Of a DNA stretch of 64,000 bases, positions 11,114 through 21,520 are shown piece after piece. The position numbers and the translations under genes are program-made. The notes beneath the pieces are model-generated. The model ran no database searches, was not told the DNA's origin, and saw nothing but the letters and a program-made list of their open reading frames with translations. Positions within the stretch are counted from its first letter, which is position 1, and each line of letters opens with the position of its first letter. This DNA comes from Blasia pusilla (lineage: Eukaryota > Marchantiophyta > Marchantiopsida > Blasiales): assembly GCA_050084515.1 (NCBI GenBank), contig CM114272.1, positions 41,354,001 through 41,418,000 of the forward strand, in the 5' to 3' direction.

Positions 11114-14100
11114 GACTTGCAATGAGATTACAATGAAGATTTGGCCCGATCATCGTATTGATAGTACAATGGTGCGGACGTGAGCGGTTGTGACACCCGT
11201 CGAGTCTTATGATGTTTTGGTAGGGGCAATCGTATTATATCCTCTAGGTTTCATACTTGACAATTAAGATGAGGAAGCCTCATATTGTGGTTTATCTCAT
11301 AGATGAGGGACGAGCCAGTCAGCTACCCGTGTAGTATGCAGGGAGACTTGATAGTTCACTCCGAGGGTCGAGCACAACAGTTGCTACTTATTGTGGCATA
11401 TTATGTTGGCATAGAGATTTACTAGGGGGGAACTACAAGTCATTAGTTACCTACTAAGAGGGAGGTGAGATGTGTGTACATATCATCCATGGAGGTGCCC
11501 AAGGGGCGTACACCTTGGGCACCTCCATCTTCCTTAGGATCAAAATCATGTTGGGATCCATCATACAATGCAGCTTCCATATATTGAGCCTAGATTATCT
11601 GTTGAAGAGTGGGCTAGAATTGATCAAAGATCACACATATTTTGGGAGTCCTTTGTATACTTTCTTCTACTATTAAAGCAATGTGTATCTGATTCATGGA
11701 TATGGTTGTTTGGATGAAGCATAGTTGATTGCTGATTTCATCAAAGTTTACAATCCATATTCAACTTTATATTGGGGTTGTCCAATCGTTCATAGGTAGA
11801 TGGATCTTAGACATGTATGTGCATGATAATTGATGTATGTTGGTAGCGATGTGTATTCGCACAAAAGTTTTGTGACTATTCTCGTGACATCTTGCCCATC
11901 TTGACTACTCTCGTGTTTCTTGCTTTTCATCCTTGGATTGGCGTTTGGCTTCAAGGTCTCAAATCTTGTTTGCCTGGGGTTTGTCCCCGCGAGTAACTAT
12001 ACCCCTCGTTCACCTAAGGCTAGTCATCCGCTTTTAATTGTGTGAATGTGATGGTGCACACGAATACACGTTGTCAAGCTTTCAGTGTGTTGTTACGTGC
12101 CTTTCCCTATGCGTCCGAAGGTGCATAAGCATTTTCACACAAGAGACTTCTTTACGAATGAAGCGCCGAAGGCCGAAAGTGGCTTAACGATTTCCACGCA
12201 CGAAGACTAGAAAGAGAGGGCCGAGTGCCTAAAGGGCCCAGTCACAAGACACGTTCCCTTCTTACCTAGCGTTAGTCCCGCGGGTGATTCCGCCGCCCTT
12301 CCTAGTTTTGCGACTTGGTAGTCTAAGTTAAACTTTTGTGGATCACACTAAGGTCTTTCCTCCTTGAACTCGTGATCATGACTCACTTCTAACGTCCCCC
12401 ACTAGCGTGGGCACTATAGACTTAACTATTCGCAAAGGTTCCCCATAGCTCAAACCACATATGTTCTCTACACCAAATATCCTGATTTATGTTTTACAAA
12501 AAGACAACAAAAGAAACCAAAGGAAATGGAAATTGTTTCTAAAACTATTATGTTAATTTTTTTCTACTTACATTCTGCGTAACCTTCCATCACGAAATTA
12601 GGAAAATTGTGACTCCTCCCTAGTATCCACCAACCTATTAGTTGACACGTTCTATTACTAGAAAGGCGGAAATGGAAAATGCGAAATCGAGTGGGTTCAA
12701 GTGGGGGTTGAAGTCTCCCGCACGCTAGGTAACTTCCTCTCTATTTATCTATGTGGCATTGCATCGGGGAGGCGTGGAAATTTGTGGACATATGTTCTAA
12801 TAGCGCGTAGCTGTAAATGTAATGTGACACACAGCGGTGATGGTGAGCTGCCGTTGCAGCAAGTTGAACTGTCCTGGTGTGTGCATGAGCGGCGAAAGAC
12901 TTGGGAGGGACACATTGGCCCGCGAAGTGCGTCAGATGTGAATCGGACGGTCATGTGTGAAGACAGGCGTCATCTATTTCGAGCGCGGTTATCCTCGTTG
13001 ACTGCGTTTCTCAAACTACGCTACGACGTTCTCCCGTCGGGAGTGAGCGGACGCACGATTGCAGTGTGGACCTATCGCACACTCCAGCTGTCTTGCGGCG
13101 GGTGAATGATCTATCTGATCGAGGGAGGGAGGGCAAGAAGGAAGGATTGATCGATCCATCGACCATCAAGGGCCCAGTCAGCACACGCGACTTACTGAAA
13201 GCATGCTCGTCGTTTTAAGAAGATCAGAGATTGAGTAAAGTGAGCTTAGTTAGTCAGCATTGTTGATAGTGGTGGTGCGTAGAGAGATAGACGATTGTTC
13301 TGGTATTTGTATCCAGTATAGTTCTCAATTCTTGAAGGGATGTCGAGATAGAACTTGCCAATATTTTCAAAATTGCAGTGGATTTATCACAAAGGACGGG
13401 CTGGTGAGATACATTCCTTGATGAAAGAGATAGCGCGAACTGAGAGATCACGAAGTCCAATTGTCAATGATATGCGGAGGATCGAAGGAGGATTTGTTAG
13501 TGGAAGTCAATCCGACGGTTAGTCCGTCGGACCGACAGCAGCCTAGTCTGAGTGGATCGGTGGATGATGACGCGATTGAGTGGTCGAAGGCTCGAATTGT
13601 ACATGGTGGTGGATTCGGTGAGATGCATGAACGTCGAGACGAACTGCGCACGCAGGTCGTGCTGAATTGTAAGCTCTGTCACACGGCTTCTGTGAATCGT
13701 TGCAGACGCTAATTCTTTCCGTTGGAAGTCGATGAGGATAGGAACCCGCTCTTGAGAGAGTATTATCCGAAAGTAAAGTGGGACCGACGGAGACTTAGGT
13801 AGTAACAGTCGTGGTCCAGGTTTGTAGCTGAAAAGCTTCATTTCAGGAGCTTACGGTTCACTAGATTTACTTGGATTCTTGTAACTAAACATTTGCGATG
13901 CGCTTAATATATGTAGCCCCGCGAGCCATCTTCTAACTGATGGGAATTCAAGCTTTCTCAGTAACTAATGATATTAGAATGGATGATAAGTTTTTTCGAG
14001 AGCAATGTTGAATTGGTGAGGTCGAGCAGACCTAATCGTCATTGCAAGTCACCATCTTCATTTCTGGTCAAGCTATGTTTCGAATTATTTACATTTCTCA

Positions 14101-14490
14101 ACATTTCTGCTTGAGGCTCAAGTGCAAACTAGGTCATTAACTAACCATCCAGTAATTTCAACCTCGATATCCCATTCATTTTATATCTAAGACTGTATTT
14201 AAGCGCACTCTCAACTTTGTCTAACACAGTTGGCGGGTCTGCCTGCAATGTTCAAAATGTAGAATCCCAGGTCTGTGGGGCTGCTAGTGCACATCAAGGA
14301 TCAAGACTATGAGGCTATTCGAAGTTCTGCACCAGCGGTTTTCGACCGGTAGACAAGACTACCGTGGATGCAGAGGTTACATCACATAGTACGTGCTTGC
14401 TGATACCGCTAGCTTGTACCTGTGACAAGCGCTTGTAATATAGTGGTTACAGTCGCTGAAGGACAGTTTGGTAAGCTGGTGTGAATCAAA
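11114..14490. other. Intergenic region without a convincing gene
   Basis: No recognised coding sequence. It contains a perfect 16-bp-arm hairpin at 11489-11528. An open frame of 134 codons at 12701-13105 and short frames at 11470-11676 and 13461-13712 show no family resemblance, and the GC content rises from about 12.7 kb towards the gene at 14491. The last kilobase should hold the promoter and 5' UTR of that gene. A weak TATA-like TAATATAG lies near 14435, but it cannot be assigned with confidence. Confidence 0.5.
11489..11528. repeat. Perfect 16-bp inverted repeat (hairpin)
   Basis: The arms ATGGAGGTGCCCAAGG (11489-11504) and CCTTGGGCACCTCCAT (11513-11528) are exactly complementary around the 8-base loop GGCGTACA. 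There is no T-tract, so a bacterial-type terminator is not the explanation. It could be a small foldback insertion or an RNA hairpin. Confidence 0.85.
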
Positions 14491-16242
14491 ATGGAGAGAG
14501 GCAAGGCCGAGACGACGTCGGAGTCGGAGGCATCATCGTCTTCAACCTCGGCCTCCTCGAGCGTGGTCGGAGATGATCATCTGGACGAATCAAAAGCTGA
14601 GTTCGTGAAAACGTTCGAGACCATCCTGGACGACATGTCGAAGTACGATGAGTGGAGTGTGAATATCGGCGGTGTCCGAGTGTCAGCGACCGAGGATTAC
14701 TACGAGCTCTTCATCCCAGCCGGAGGAGTGGATCCTTCCAATTTGAATGAGCCGGAACCTTCACTGCAGGTGTACGATAGTCTTATGTTTACCATGAGAA
14801 GGGGCGTTCTCCAGATGACAAAGGAAGAAGAAGTGTACAGAAGGAAGACCGGTAGAGGGGAAGGAAGTGGTCGCGGAAGCAGGCCAAATCACGTTCACAA
14901 TTCGTCTCATAATCCTCTGCTCTACTTCGCTAAGGATCTCAAGAGTCGTGCTCAAGAGAAGCTGAAAGAGACGTGTCTCAAGAAACTGCGAAATGCGCAT
15001 ACCCTTCGGATGAGGAATGAACAACAAGCAACTACTTACAAGACCTTGCACAGTATGGGTAAGAGCCGCTCGTTTCTATCCTCATCCGTCTCGTTGTTTA
15101 AGCATTTGAGTTCGGGAAACGGGTCCTCGGGGTCACAAAACGTACGCATCGCGACGTTCCGGCTGTTGTCCAACCAGCAACCGATGGACATTCCACAGTC
15201 GGTAGCTCCCGCTTCCACTACTACATTTGTAGACTTGTCGTTCGTGCCAGGAATTTTACCAACGGCAGCACTCACAGATGGGGCCGTAGCTGCACAAAAG
15301 GGTCTAGTCTGCTTTTTGGCCATGCTACCACTGGATGATCCTCAATCCGATCCGGATACCTGGCAATTGCTTGTATGTAATCCTCTCTTGAGAGAATGTT
15401 CGTCGGTTTTGAAATTCTCCACTGCCGTCCCATTCATCTCCTGGCAAGCGGACATAGCTGTCAACACAAATCAACACTACTATGATCTCTTCGTGTCGAC
15501 CGTGGTGCTCGGAGACGATGGAGGAGTCGGGCCGTGGACTGTACAGGTTTACAATTCTTACGAGCGTTCGTGGAGATCTTATGAGCGAGAGGGCGTTCTC
15601 GACCCCGAGAACGAGCGCCCCTCGCACGCGTTCTTCCTTCATGCAGGTCATGACTTGCTCATATTCTCTATCGAGCAGGATGACAAGCAACTGATGATGT
15701 ACGAGATAGATTCCCGTGAAAAGCTCAGGAAGAAGTTCGAGATCCAAATGCCAGCGCTCGCGTTCGCCCAAAACGGGCATTCGGCATTTTTGGTAGAGCA
15801 CCACGGATCCGCCATTCTCATAGCTCTCACGCAAGTTGCGGAGGATGAGACTCATTTGACTACGTTTGGGATCTGGAAGCTGGGAGTGGAGACGCACGGG
15901 AAGCAGGAAGCGGATTACTGCTGGGAAGAGATTTCAATTTTGCCGGACGACATCCGGGATTACATTGACAGGAGAGGCGTGGCATTGGACGAGGTCGAGG
16001 AGCTGCGCTACTCGATCAACGGAGCGGTGATCATCAGCGATATTATCTGCATCGAGGTGGACTTCTGGATGTCTTTGACAGACCGGCAAGAAATCACGCG
16101 GATTCTTCTTGAGTACCACATCACGTCGGCTCATTGGATGGTCATGCGCACCAAGGAAAGAACGACGGAAGCGCCCGGTTGGGACCTGTGGGGAAAACTC
16201 CTTCGAACTGTCTTCGAGCCAAGATGGGATATCCATCCTTGA
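14491..16242 (+). CDS. F-box-associated/kelch-like beta-propeller protein (no F-box seen)
   Basis: A single uninterrupted exon of 583 codons, the only long intact frame in the window that is not transposon-derived. The start context AATCAAAATGG is good. Residues 1-40 are Ser/Thr-rich and acidic, probably disordered. A segment YDEWSVNIGGVRVSATEDYYELFIPAGG lies near residues 52-79. A basic helix-prone stretch (DLKSRAQEKLKETCLKKL) lies near 149-166. The second half has the look of F-box-associated or kelch propellers: GLVCFLAMLPLDD, WQLLVCNPLLRECSSV, YYDLFVSTVVLGDD, WTVQVYNSYERSWRSYE, FGIWKLGVE, and a final FEPRWDIHP, a tail I associate with plant F-box/kelch proteins. I see no F-box, so a role as an SCF substrate receptor is not shown. 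Codons are GC-richer than the flanks. It is probably an expressed host gene of unknown substrate. Confidence 0.75.
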   Translation: MERGKAETTSESEASSSSTSASSSVVGDDHLDESKAEFVKTFETILDDMSKYDEWSVNIGGVRVSATEDYYELFIPAGGVDPSNLNEPEPSLQVYDSLMFTMRRGVLQMTKEEEVYRRKTGRGEGSGRGSRPNHVHNSSHNPLLYFAKDLKSRAQEKLKETCLKKLRNAHTLRMRNEQQATTYKTLHSMGKSRSFLSSSVSLFKHLSSGNGSSGSQNVRIATFRLLSNQQPMDIPQSVAPASTTTFVDLSFVPGILPTAALTDGAVAAQKGLVCFLAMLPLDDPQSDPDTWQLLVCNPLLRECSSVLKFSTAVPFISWQADIAVNTNQHYYDLFVSTVVLGDDGGVGPWTVQVYNSYERSWRSYEREGVLDPENERPSHAFFLHAGHDLLIFSIEQDDKQLMMYEIDSREKLRKKFEIQMPALAFAQNGHSAFLVEHHGSAILIALTQVAEDETHLTTFGIWKLGVETHGKQEADYCWEEISILPDDIRDYIDRRGVALDEVEELRYSINGAVIISDIICIEVDFWMSLTDRQEITRILLEYHITSAHWMVMRTKERTTEAPGWDLWGKLLRTVFEPRWDIHP

Positions 16243-18716
16243 AAAAGTTCATCAGATTCAATTCTTTCCTTACTTTACCTGGATCATTTTGATCACTATC
16301 TCTGTGGCATACATCCGCTTCCGTGGAATCATGGGATGTCTCAGCACACTCTGAAAGCACACTATCCATCCTAGGATTTAAGCCGCCCTTTCTGATTTCG
16401 TGGACTCCCATATAGTCCTGTTGGTAATCTGGAAACATGATCACTTGAGAGTTGCATCGATTCGAGACACAGACAGACAAGAGTTTGTCAAACACACTCG
16501 GGTGCCACCAACATTCGGCAGCAGACTTAAAATTCTTCAGAAGCAGATGAGGAATTGTATCCTGGTGGAGAGAGCGATCAAGCAATGGAAAGATGATAGC
16601 GCGGGTCGAAATTTTGCAGCCACAGATATGTCAATCGCAGACTTTATGAATTCATATATGACTAGCATTCATGTATGTTCAATTGTAGTCTTCCTGAGTC
16701 CCGACCTTTAGATGATATGGTCGTCTTGTCAGACCGTGTTAACCCATGTCAGACTCAGATGTTATTATGCAACGTCTTTAGAGGGTGGGCCGCGGTCAAA
16801 TTGCAAATGCGCGAGACCCAGTTTCAGTTTCTAGATATATCTCAAACTGACTTTTGAACGTGTGAGCATGGAGCACATGTATGCAAGAGCTCACACTAAA
16901 AGTAGGTAGATCTACAGAAACATTTGTCGCAGAATTCTGCTGGCACCGTACTATTGCCCCTGTATTTTTACTCTATTTCTTCAGGACACTTCAGTGCACG
17001 TGCACATATTTGTATTGACACAGAATGCTGTGGTACCAGCTAGCTGGCAGACAAGAATCGGGGACCACGGCGTAATCCAAGAGTACAGCACCATTTTGCC
17101 CATATCCTGTGCTCATTTATTATATCGTTCTTCTACTTGTCCTTGAGCTCCCTGCACCTGGAGATGTCTCTATTTCTCTTGTGAACGGAATTAGCACAAT
17201 TCCCACATTCTAGAGTGTTAGGAAGTAGAATCTGCTGCTCAATGTCGACATATGTTCCATTCTCGCGGAGACTAAGCTCTGAGACTTCGTCTAGATTGAA
17301 ATTATAACGTGGGACCATGATCGACTTCTGCGTCCTTGTGAACACCAGCGCCTCAAGCGATCATTAATTAGACGATCCATGGGCGAGCGAAAACAGCAAT
17401 TGATTCGTGCACGAAAGATATGTTCTATGGCCGGCTGAGTGCATTTTGCTACCGTGGACACTCACAAATCTCTTCCCACACCGATCAGAAGACTCAAACG
17501 CGGATTTGGCCAAGAACAGTGCTTACGTCCAGTCCGTGATAGTCTTGGAATGTTTGAATAGAACTTCTCGCCGTAACGTACTATCGCACCTCACGCGGCA
17601 ATGACAGCGGCATGAACTCCCAGGCGGATATTCATCTCTTGAGGATGGGATGGGATGGCATGCTCTCCCTATTACTACTCGACATGGCTCAATTAAATGC
17701 TTCCGGGACCACCTGGTTTATGGCTAAGCAAAACCAGGGCGGTCAGACTTCCTGTACGTGATGGGCTACAATAGCGCCCGAGTTCGGTACTACCAGGTGA
17801 TGATCGTGAACCAGGCGCCGGTCGATGCCTGGGGATGCATGGTTTATTAATTGGACCGCCCCCGCTATTTGAAAGGGTGACCTGGTGAGGAATGGAAATG
17901 GTAAATTTCAAAGCGCCTTCTTAATCGTGTCAACGGTTTGTCTTCTACTCGAGGATGTTGGTGAATTCCGATTTAGAAGGATTTTCTCAATAAATATGCA
18001 TGATGAATTCCGATAAGTTTTGACATAGTTCATGATGCATTCGAAATCCGCACGAGTAGGGGTGCACGGTGCTCACGACCGAGAACATGGCCAGCAGGGA
18101 ATAAATGCTCTACCTTTCAGGCTACAGGATATCTACACTAGTATGGGAGAATGCCCTCAAAATTAGCAAAGGGCCTGGCTTCTCACACCCGGCGTTTTAA
18201 GCCAATCGGGGAGGTTCATGTCCGAGTAGGGGTTCAGTGGTTCATGGGCGTAGGGTTTTTCGGTGTAGTTTTGCTGGCCATTTTAAGGTTTCATGAGGTG
18301 CGGCGTGATTTATTGTAACTGTATTTTAAACCAGGATTTGAATTATGTCCTAGAGACGGTTAGGATCCTGGAGACACATAGCGAACCGTTTCTCCTCCTC
18401 AAAGGTGGCTTTAGGGTTTAAGATTTTCGGGCTACTATATTTATTCGGTCTTCCCAACTTAGAAACTCCGTGAGTAGAGCACCCACACACTCATAAGCGC
18501 GACGTTACGATTTTTTGTATGCAACCATACGACTCTTTATTCATGTGTCCGGTGTAACAAGTGTCGGGATACTTTAGGAGGTCCAAAATCTTGATTCAAA
18601 CATTTTGTCATTTAGGCAAATACAAGGCTTTATTCATGTCTACGAACACTATTGTATTTGAGCTATCCTAGGCTACATGAAGCTCTCTGCTTACAAACAC
18701 AAGTGTTTGTGCTTTG
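16243..18716. other. Intergenic region downstream of the 14.5-kb gene
   Basis: No recognised gene. It should include the 3' UTR of the upstream gene. A GC-rich island at about 17700-17890 stands out from AT-richer flanks. In it GGGCGGTC (17735-17742) is mirrored by GACCGCCC (17861-17868), and ACCTGGT occurs on both sides. The island holds a short open frame reading DFLYVMGYNSARVRYYQ near 17745-17795, which may be an exon remnant or chance. No tRNA, rRNA or snRNA consensus could be recognised here. Confidence 0.4.
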
Positions 18717-18898
18717 CAGGTATATCTTCAGGAGCAACTCTTGGTTGCTGTCGGGCTTGAGAAACTCTGCATTTGAACTCTCGGTTGCTGCTCGGAGTTG
18801 CGAGTTGCAGGTATATCTTCCACAAGCAGCTCCCGCTTGCTATTCGGCTTCAAAACCTTGGCACTTGAACTCTCGGTTGTTTTTTGGAGTTGCGAGTT
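18717..18898 (+). repeat. Two tandem copies of a 91-bp unit
   Basis: Unit 1 (18717-18807) and unit 2 (18808-18898) both begin CAGGTATATCTTC and end GGAGTTGCGAGTTG, with the shared internal TTGAACTCTCGGTTG. The copies have diverged in the middle. The open frame across them (18652-18900) is internally repetitive for that reason and is not accepted as a gene. Confidence 0.8.
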
Positions 18899-19122
18899 GA
18901 AGCACTCTTGGGTTCAGGTCTAGCTGCTATAGAGTCGCCCTCTGAAGTCTCCAACTCAATTGCAGCTCTAGCTGCTCCTCTCGAGTCACCTGTTGAAGTC
19001 TCGAGGTTCAGCTTAAGCTCATGTTGCTCCTAACCACCTGCAGATAGCTTCAGACAACTCCAACTCCACATCTCTGCATATAGAAAAGGTGAAGAACAAC
19101 TCAAGTGTGCAGAGATACCATC

Positions 19123-19721
19123 ATGACAACTAGAACGACAGCAAGAAAGTCCACACAAGGGAAGGGAAAGAAAGTTTCCGATGTCACTTCATCAAAGAAG
19201 CACTTTGGTGTGAAGGAGGCTAATCTCAAACCATTGGAATGTTCCAAATGGTCTTCCATATTGGAGGGGGATTGCATGTGCGTGAGCAAATGGAAAAGGT
19301 CCCACCTTGGGGTAAGCCCTCCTTGGGGGACAAAACTCACCCGGAGCATGCTCAGGAGTTTGAGTATGCTATAAAGAATTCTCTTCCTGTTAGGGGAGAG
19401 CCAGCGTTATCAGATAAAGAATATTTTCCTAAGCCAGTGGAGGGCTTGGAGAAAGATGTTCGTAAAGTTGTGCAAGGTAGCCCCGAGTATCGCCTTAGGC
19501 CGTCCAGCAGCGATAGAGAGCGCGCATTTGAAACAGATTCTTTGAAGAAACGTATCAAAACACTACAACCCAAAGTGGAAGAACGGGGCTCGCCTTCACT
19601 AGGGAGTTCTAAACATGTCCCGGACCTTCCAATGAATTTTGTCCCAAAAGTGACAGTGCAGACCCCTCACAAAGGGAAAAAGAGTGAGGGTCTGGTGGTG
19701 AATATTCACATTACTCTGTAA
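19123..19721 (+). pseudogene. Hypothetical protein remnant, frameshifted
   Basis: Two overlapping frames form one plausible protein. From ATG 19123 the frame reads MTTRTTARKSTQGKGKKV and continues to about 19250. A different frame then continues REQMEKVPPWGKPSLGDKTH to a stop at 19721. The product would be basic, hydrophilic and about 200 residues. I recognise no domain. Direct copies of AGACAACTCCAACTCC lie on both sides (19052-19067 and 20009-20024), so this could be the inside of a small mobile element, but no convincing LTR or TIR was delimited. Confidence 0.3.
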
Positions 19722-20667
19722 GAGCATAGTAGGAATAGAATAGTCAGCGGACAAACATGTAAAGCTGAGAACATGAACGCTCATCACCGGAATAAAAGTT
19801 GCATCTACATTGAAACAGGGTCTATGTCTTTGGATGTTTCTTTGCACATTTTCCTTCCTTATCCTAAAGTGCTCAGCTCGGGCACTCTAGGACAGAACAG
19901 TCCCGAGCATCTATCCAAGAGTATACACGGTACTCTCGGCTGCAGAGAGTGAGCAACCGAGACCATGCTTATGTCCAGCCCTGCCCTATTCTGCAGGAAT
20001 TAGTTTTGAGACAACTCCAACTCCCATTTTTTTGGGCCCTCTCACCCTGCAAGGATTAGTTTCGGAACTCTTACTCAGAGGAATTAGTTTCGGGCCTCTC
20101 ACCCTGCGCGCCCATTAGTTTTGGCCCTCTAACTCTACAGGAATGAGTTTCAGCTCAAAGAACTCAGAGATTCAGAAAACCAGAAAGAAACCGGCTACGT
20201 CCAACCCCGCCCAAATCAAATGACTAACAATTCCTTTGAATTCAGCCCTTGTGAATGGCAGAAAGAGAAAATGCGCGCACATAGAGCCCTGAGAGTAGAC
20301 CAAACCCAAAAATAGACCAAGACCGACTACAATAGATGCGAAAATCAAAACAAGGGATTCGGGAGAGTGCAGGATTCAAAGGCAAAAATCCACTCTAGCC
20401 ACCCCACCCATCCCGTCCCCATGTAGTCCCGCAAAATGGTTGCTTTGCCCAAAATGGCTGCTCGAAGGGAAACAATTTCTCGAAGGGTAGAATCAAAGAA
20501 GAGCGCGTGAGGGCGGAAATTTCGAACAGAGCAGAGCAACGTGAGGCGCAGGAGAAAGCCCTCACGCGCTCTACACAGAATCCGGGAGCGCGTGGGCAGA
20601 GTAGAGCAACGCAAAGGAACGCTTTGGGCAAGGCGGAGCGTAGGAGCGTTGAGAGAGGAGAGAGCAA
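19722..20667. other. Intergenic, locally repetitive
   Basis: No gene recognised. Between about 20040 and 20150 the words ATTAGTTTCGG, ATTAGTTTTGG and CTCTCACCCTGC recur irregularly, an imperfect tandem array with units of roughly 30-45 bp. 20345-20683 is open on the minus strand but shows no family resemblance. Confidence 0.4.
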
Positions 20668-20946
20668 GGTTGCATGTGGACAAAATCCATGTCCGTAGAC
20701 TTATGTCCGTCCTATGGAAGGACTTGTCTGCATGGACCCCACCTTTCCCTTCTTTCTCATTCCCTTTTCTTGCCTTTGTGTTTCATATTCCCCATTTCTT
20801 CTTCCCTCCTCCTCTCATTCTTGTATTGCCTTCCATCATGGACTAAAAGTGTGGGTCCCACCTCTTGGAACCCATGTCCGTGGACATGTACAAACTTGTC
20901 CGTCCATGTCCATCCTAATGAAAGACTTGTCCGCTTTTGTGCAACC
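20668..20946. mobile_element. Non-autonomous TIR element, copy 1 (MITE-like)
   Basis: About 279 bp beginning GGTTGCATGTGGACAAAATC and ending with the reverse complement of GGTTGCACAAAAGCGGACAA. Subterminal ATGTCCGTAGACTTATGTCC motifs are repeated in both orientations. The reverse complement of 37354-37619 has the same ends and subterminal motif (CATGTCCGCGGACTTATG). No coding capacity and no clear target duplication, so the superfamily is not assigned. Confidence 0.65.
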
Positions 20947-21520
20947 ATGGGAGAGAGTGCGGGGGAAATGAGAGGTGGAGGAGGGGAGAGGGTTAGGGGG
21001 TTAGGGTAGGAAAGCCAGCTCGGCGACGGAGGCACCTAAGCGCTCTTCCGCCGTCCGATGGAAGATCTAACAGCGGAAGCGCCTAAGCGCTTTTCCGCCG
21101 TCAGATCTAAGATCAAACGATAGGGATCCGTCGAGGCGGCGGCGGCACTCCCCCCTTTTTTTCCAGGTCTCGGTGCGGGGTAGGTTTGGGATAGGTTAGG
21201 GTTAGGGTCAGATAAGTTACCGACCCTAATCCTAACCGAACCTCTCTATTTTTTTTAAAGGAATTTTTCTTTTAAAAAAATTTCAGGGAAAATTTTTTTA
21301 AAAGGGGAAAATGAAAAACCCCCTCCACCATTTTTCTTTCATTTCCTTTTCTCTCATTTTCTCTCATTTTTCTTTCATTTTATTTTCACTCATTTTCTCT
21401 CATTTTCTTTCATTTTCTCTTCTCTCGCCCTATAGGTAGATTTTTGTTTTCTTTTTGTTTCCTAATATAATTCCTGGAAATTGTCAAGTGTATTTAATAG
21501 TTTTATGGTGTGTTATGCAG
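20947..21520. other. GC-rich palindromic and CT-rich region upstream of Helitron ORF
   Basis: Two related palindromic blocks contain CCTAAGCGCTCTTCCGCCGTC (about 21034-21054) and CCTAAGCGCTTTTCCGCCGTC (about 21081-21101). The second folds as GCGGAAGCGCCTAAGCGCTTTTCCGC. After them come telomere-like GGTTAGGGTTAGGGT (about 21196-21210) and, from about 21335 to 21425, an imperfect TTTCTCTCATTTTC repeat. The 5' end of the Helitron and its promoter are probably here or just upstream, but no terminal TC motif could be fixed. ATG 21521 is preceded by TGTTATGCAG, a good splice acceptor. Confidence 0.45.

Noticed and set aside
11470-11676. 68-codon frame starting MCVHIIHGG
   Set aside because: It runs across the hairpin at 11489-11528 and shows no family resemblance.
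12701-13105. 134-codon open frame upstream of the 14.5-kb gene
   Set aside because: No domain, no repeat of the frame elsewhere, cysteine- and Arg-rich composition typical of random GC-rich sequence; the antisense frame is also open.
15325-15897. 190-codon minus-strand frame inside the propeller gene
   Set aside because: It is the shadow of the intact plus-strand gene at 14491-16242.
17700-17890. Structured RNA (tRNA, 7SL, U-snRNA) in the GC-rich island
   Set aside because: CCCGAGTTCGG looks like a T-arm, but no acceptor stem, anticodon arm or Pol III boxes in register could be found, and none of the spliceosomal or SRP RNA consensus motifs is present.
18652-18900. 82-codon frame with internal repeats
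   Set aside because: The protein repeat is only the translation of a 91-bp DNA tandem duplication.
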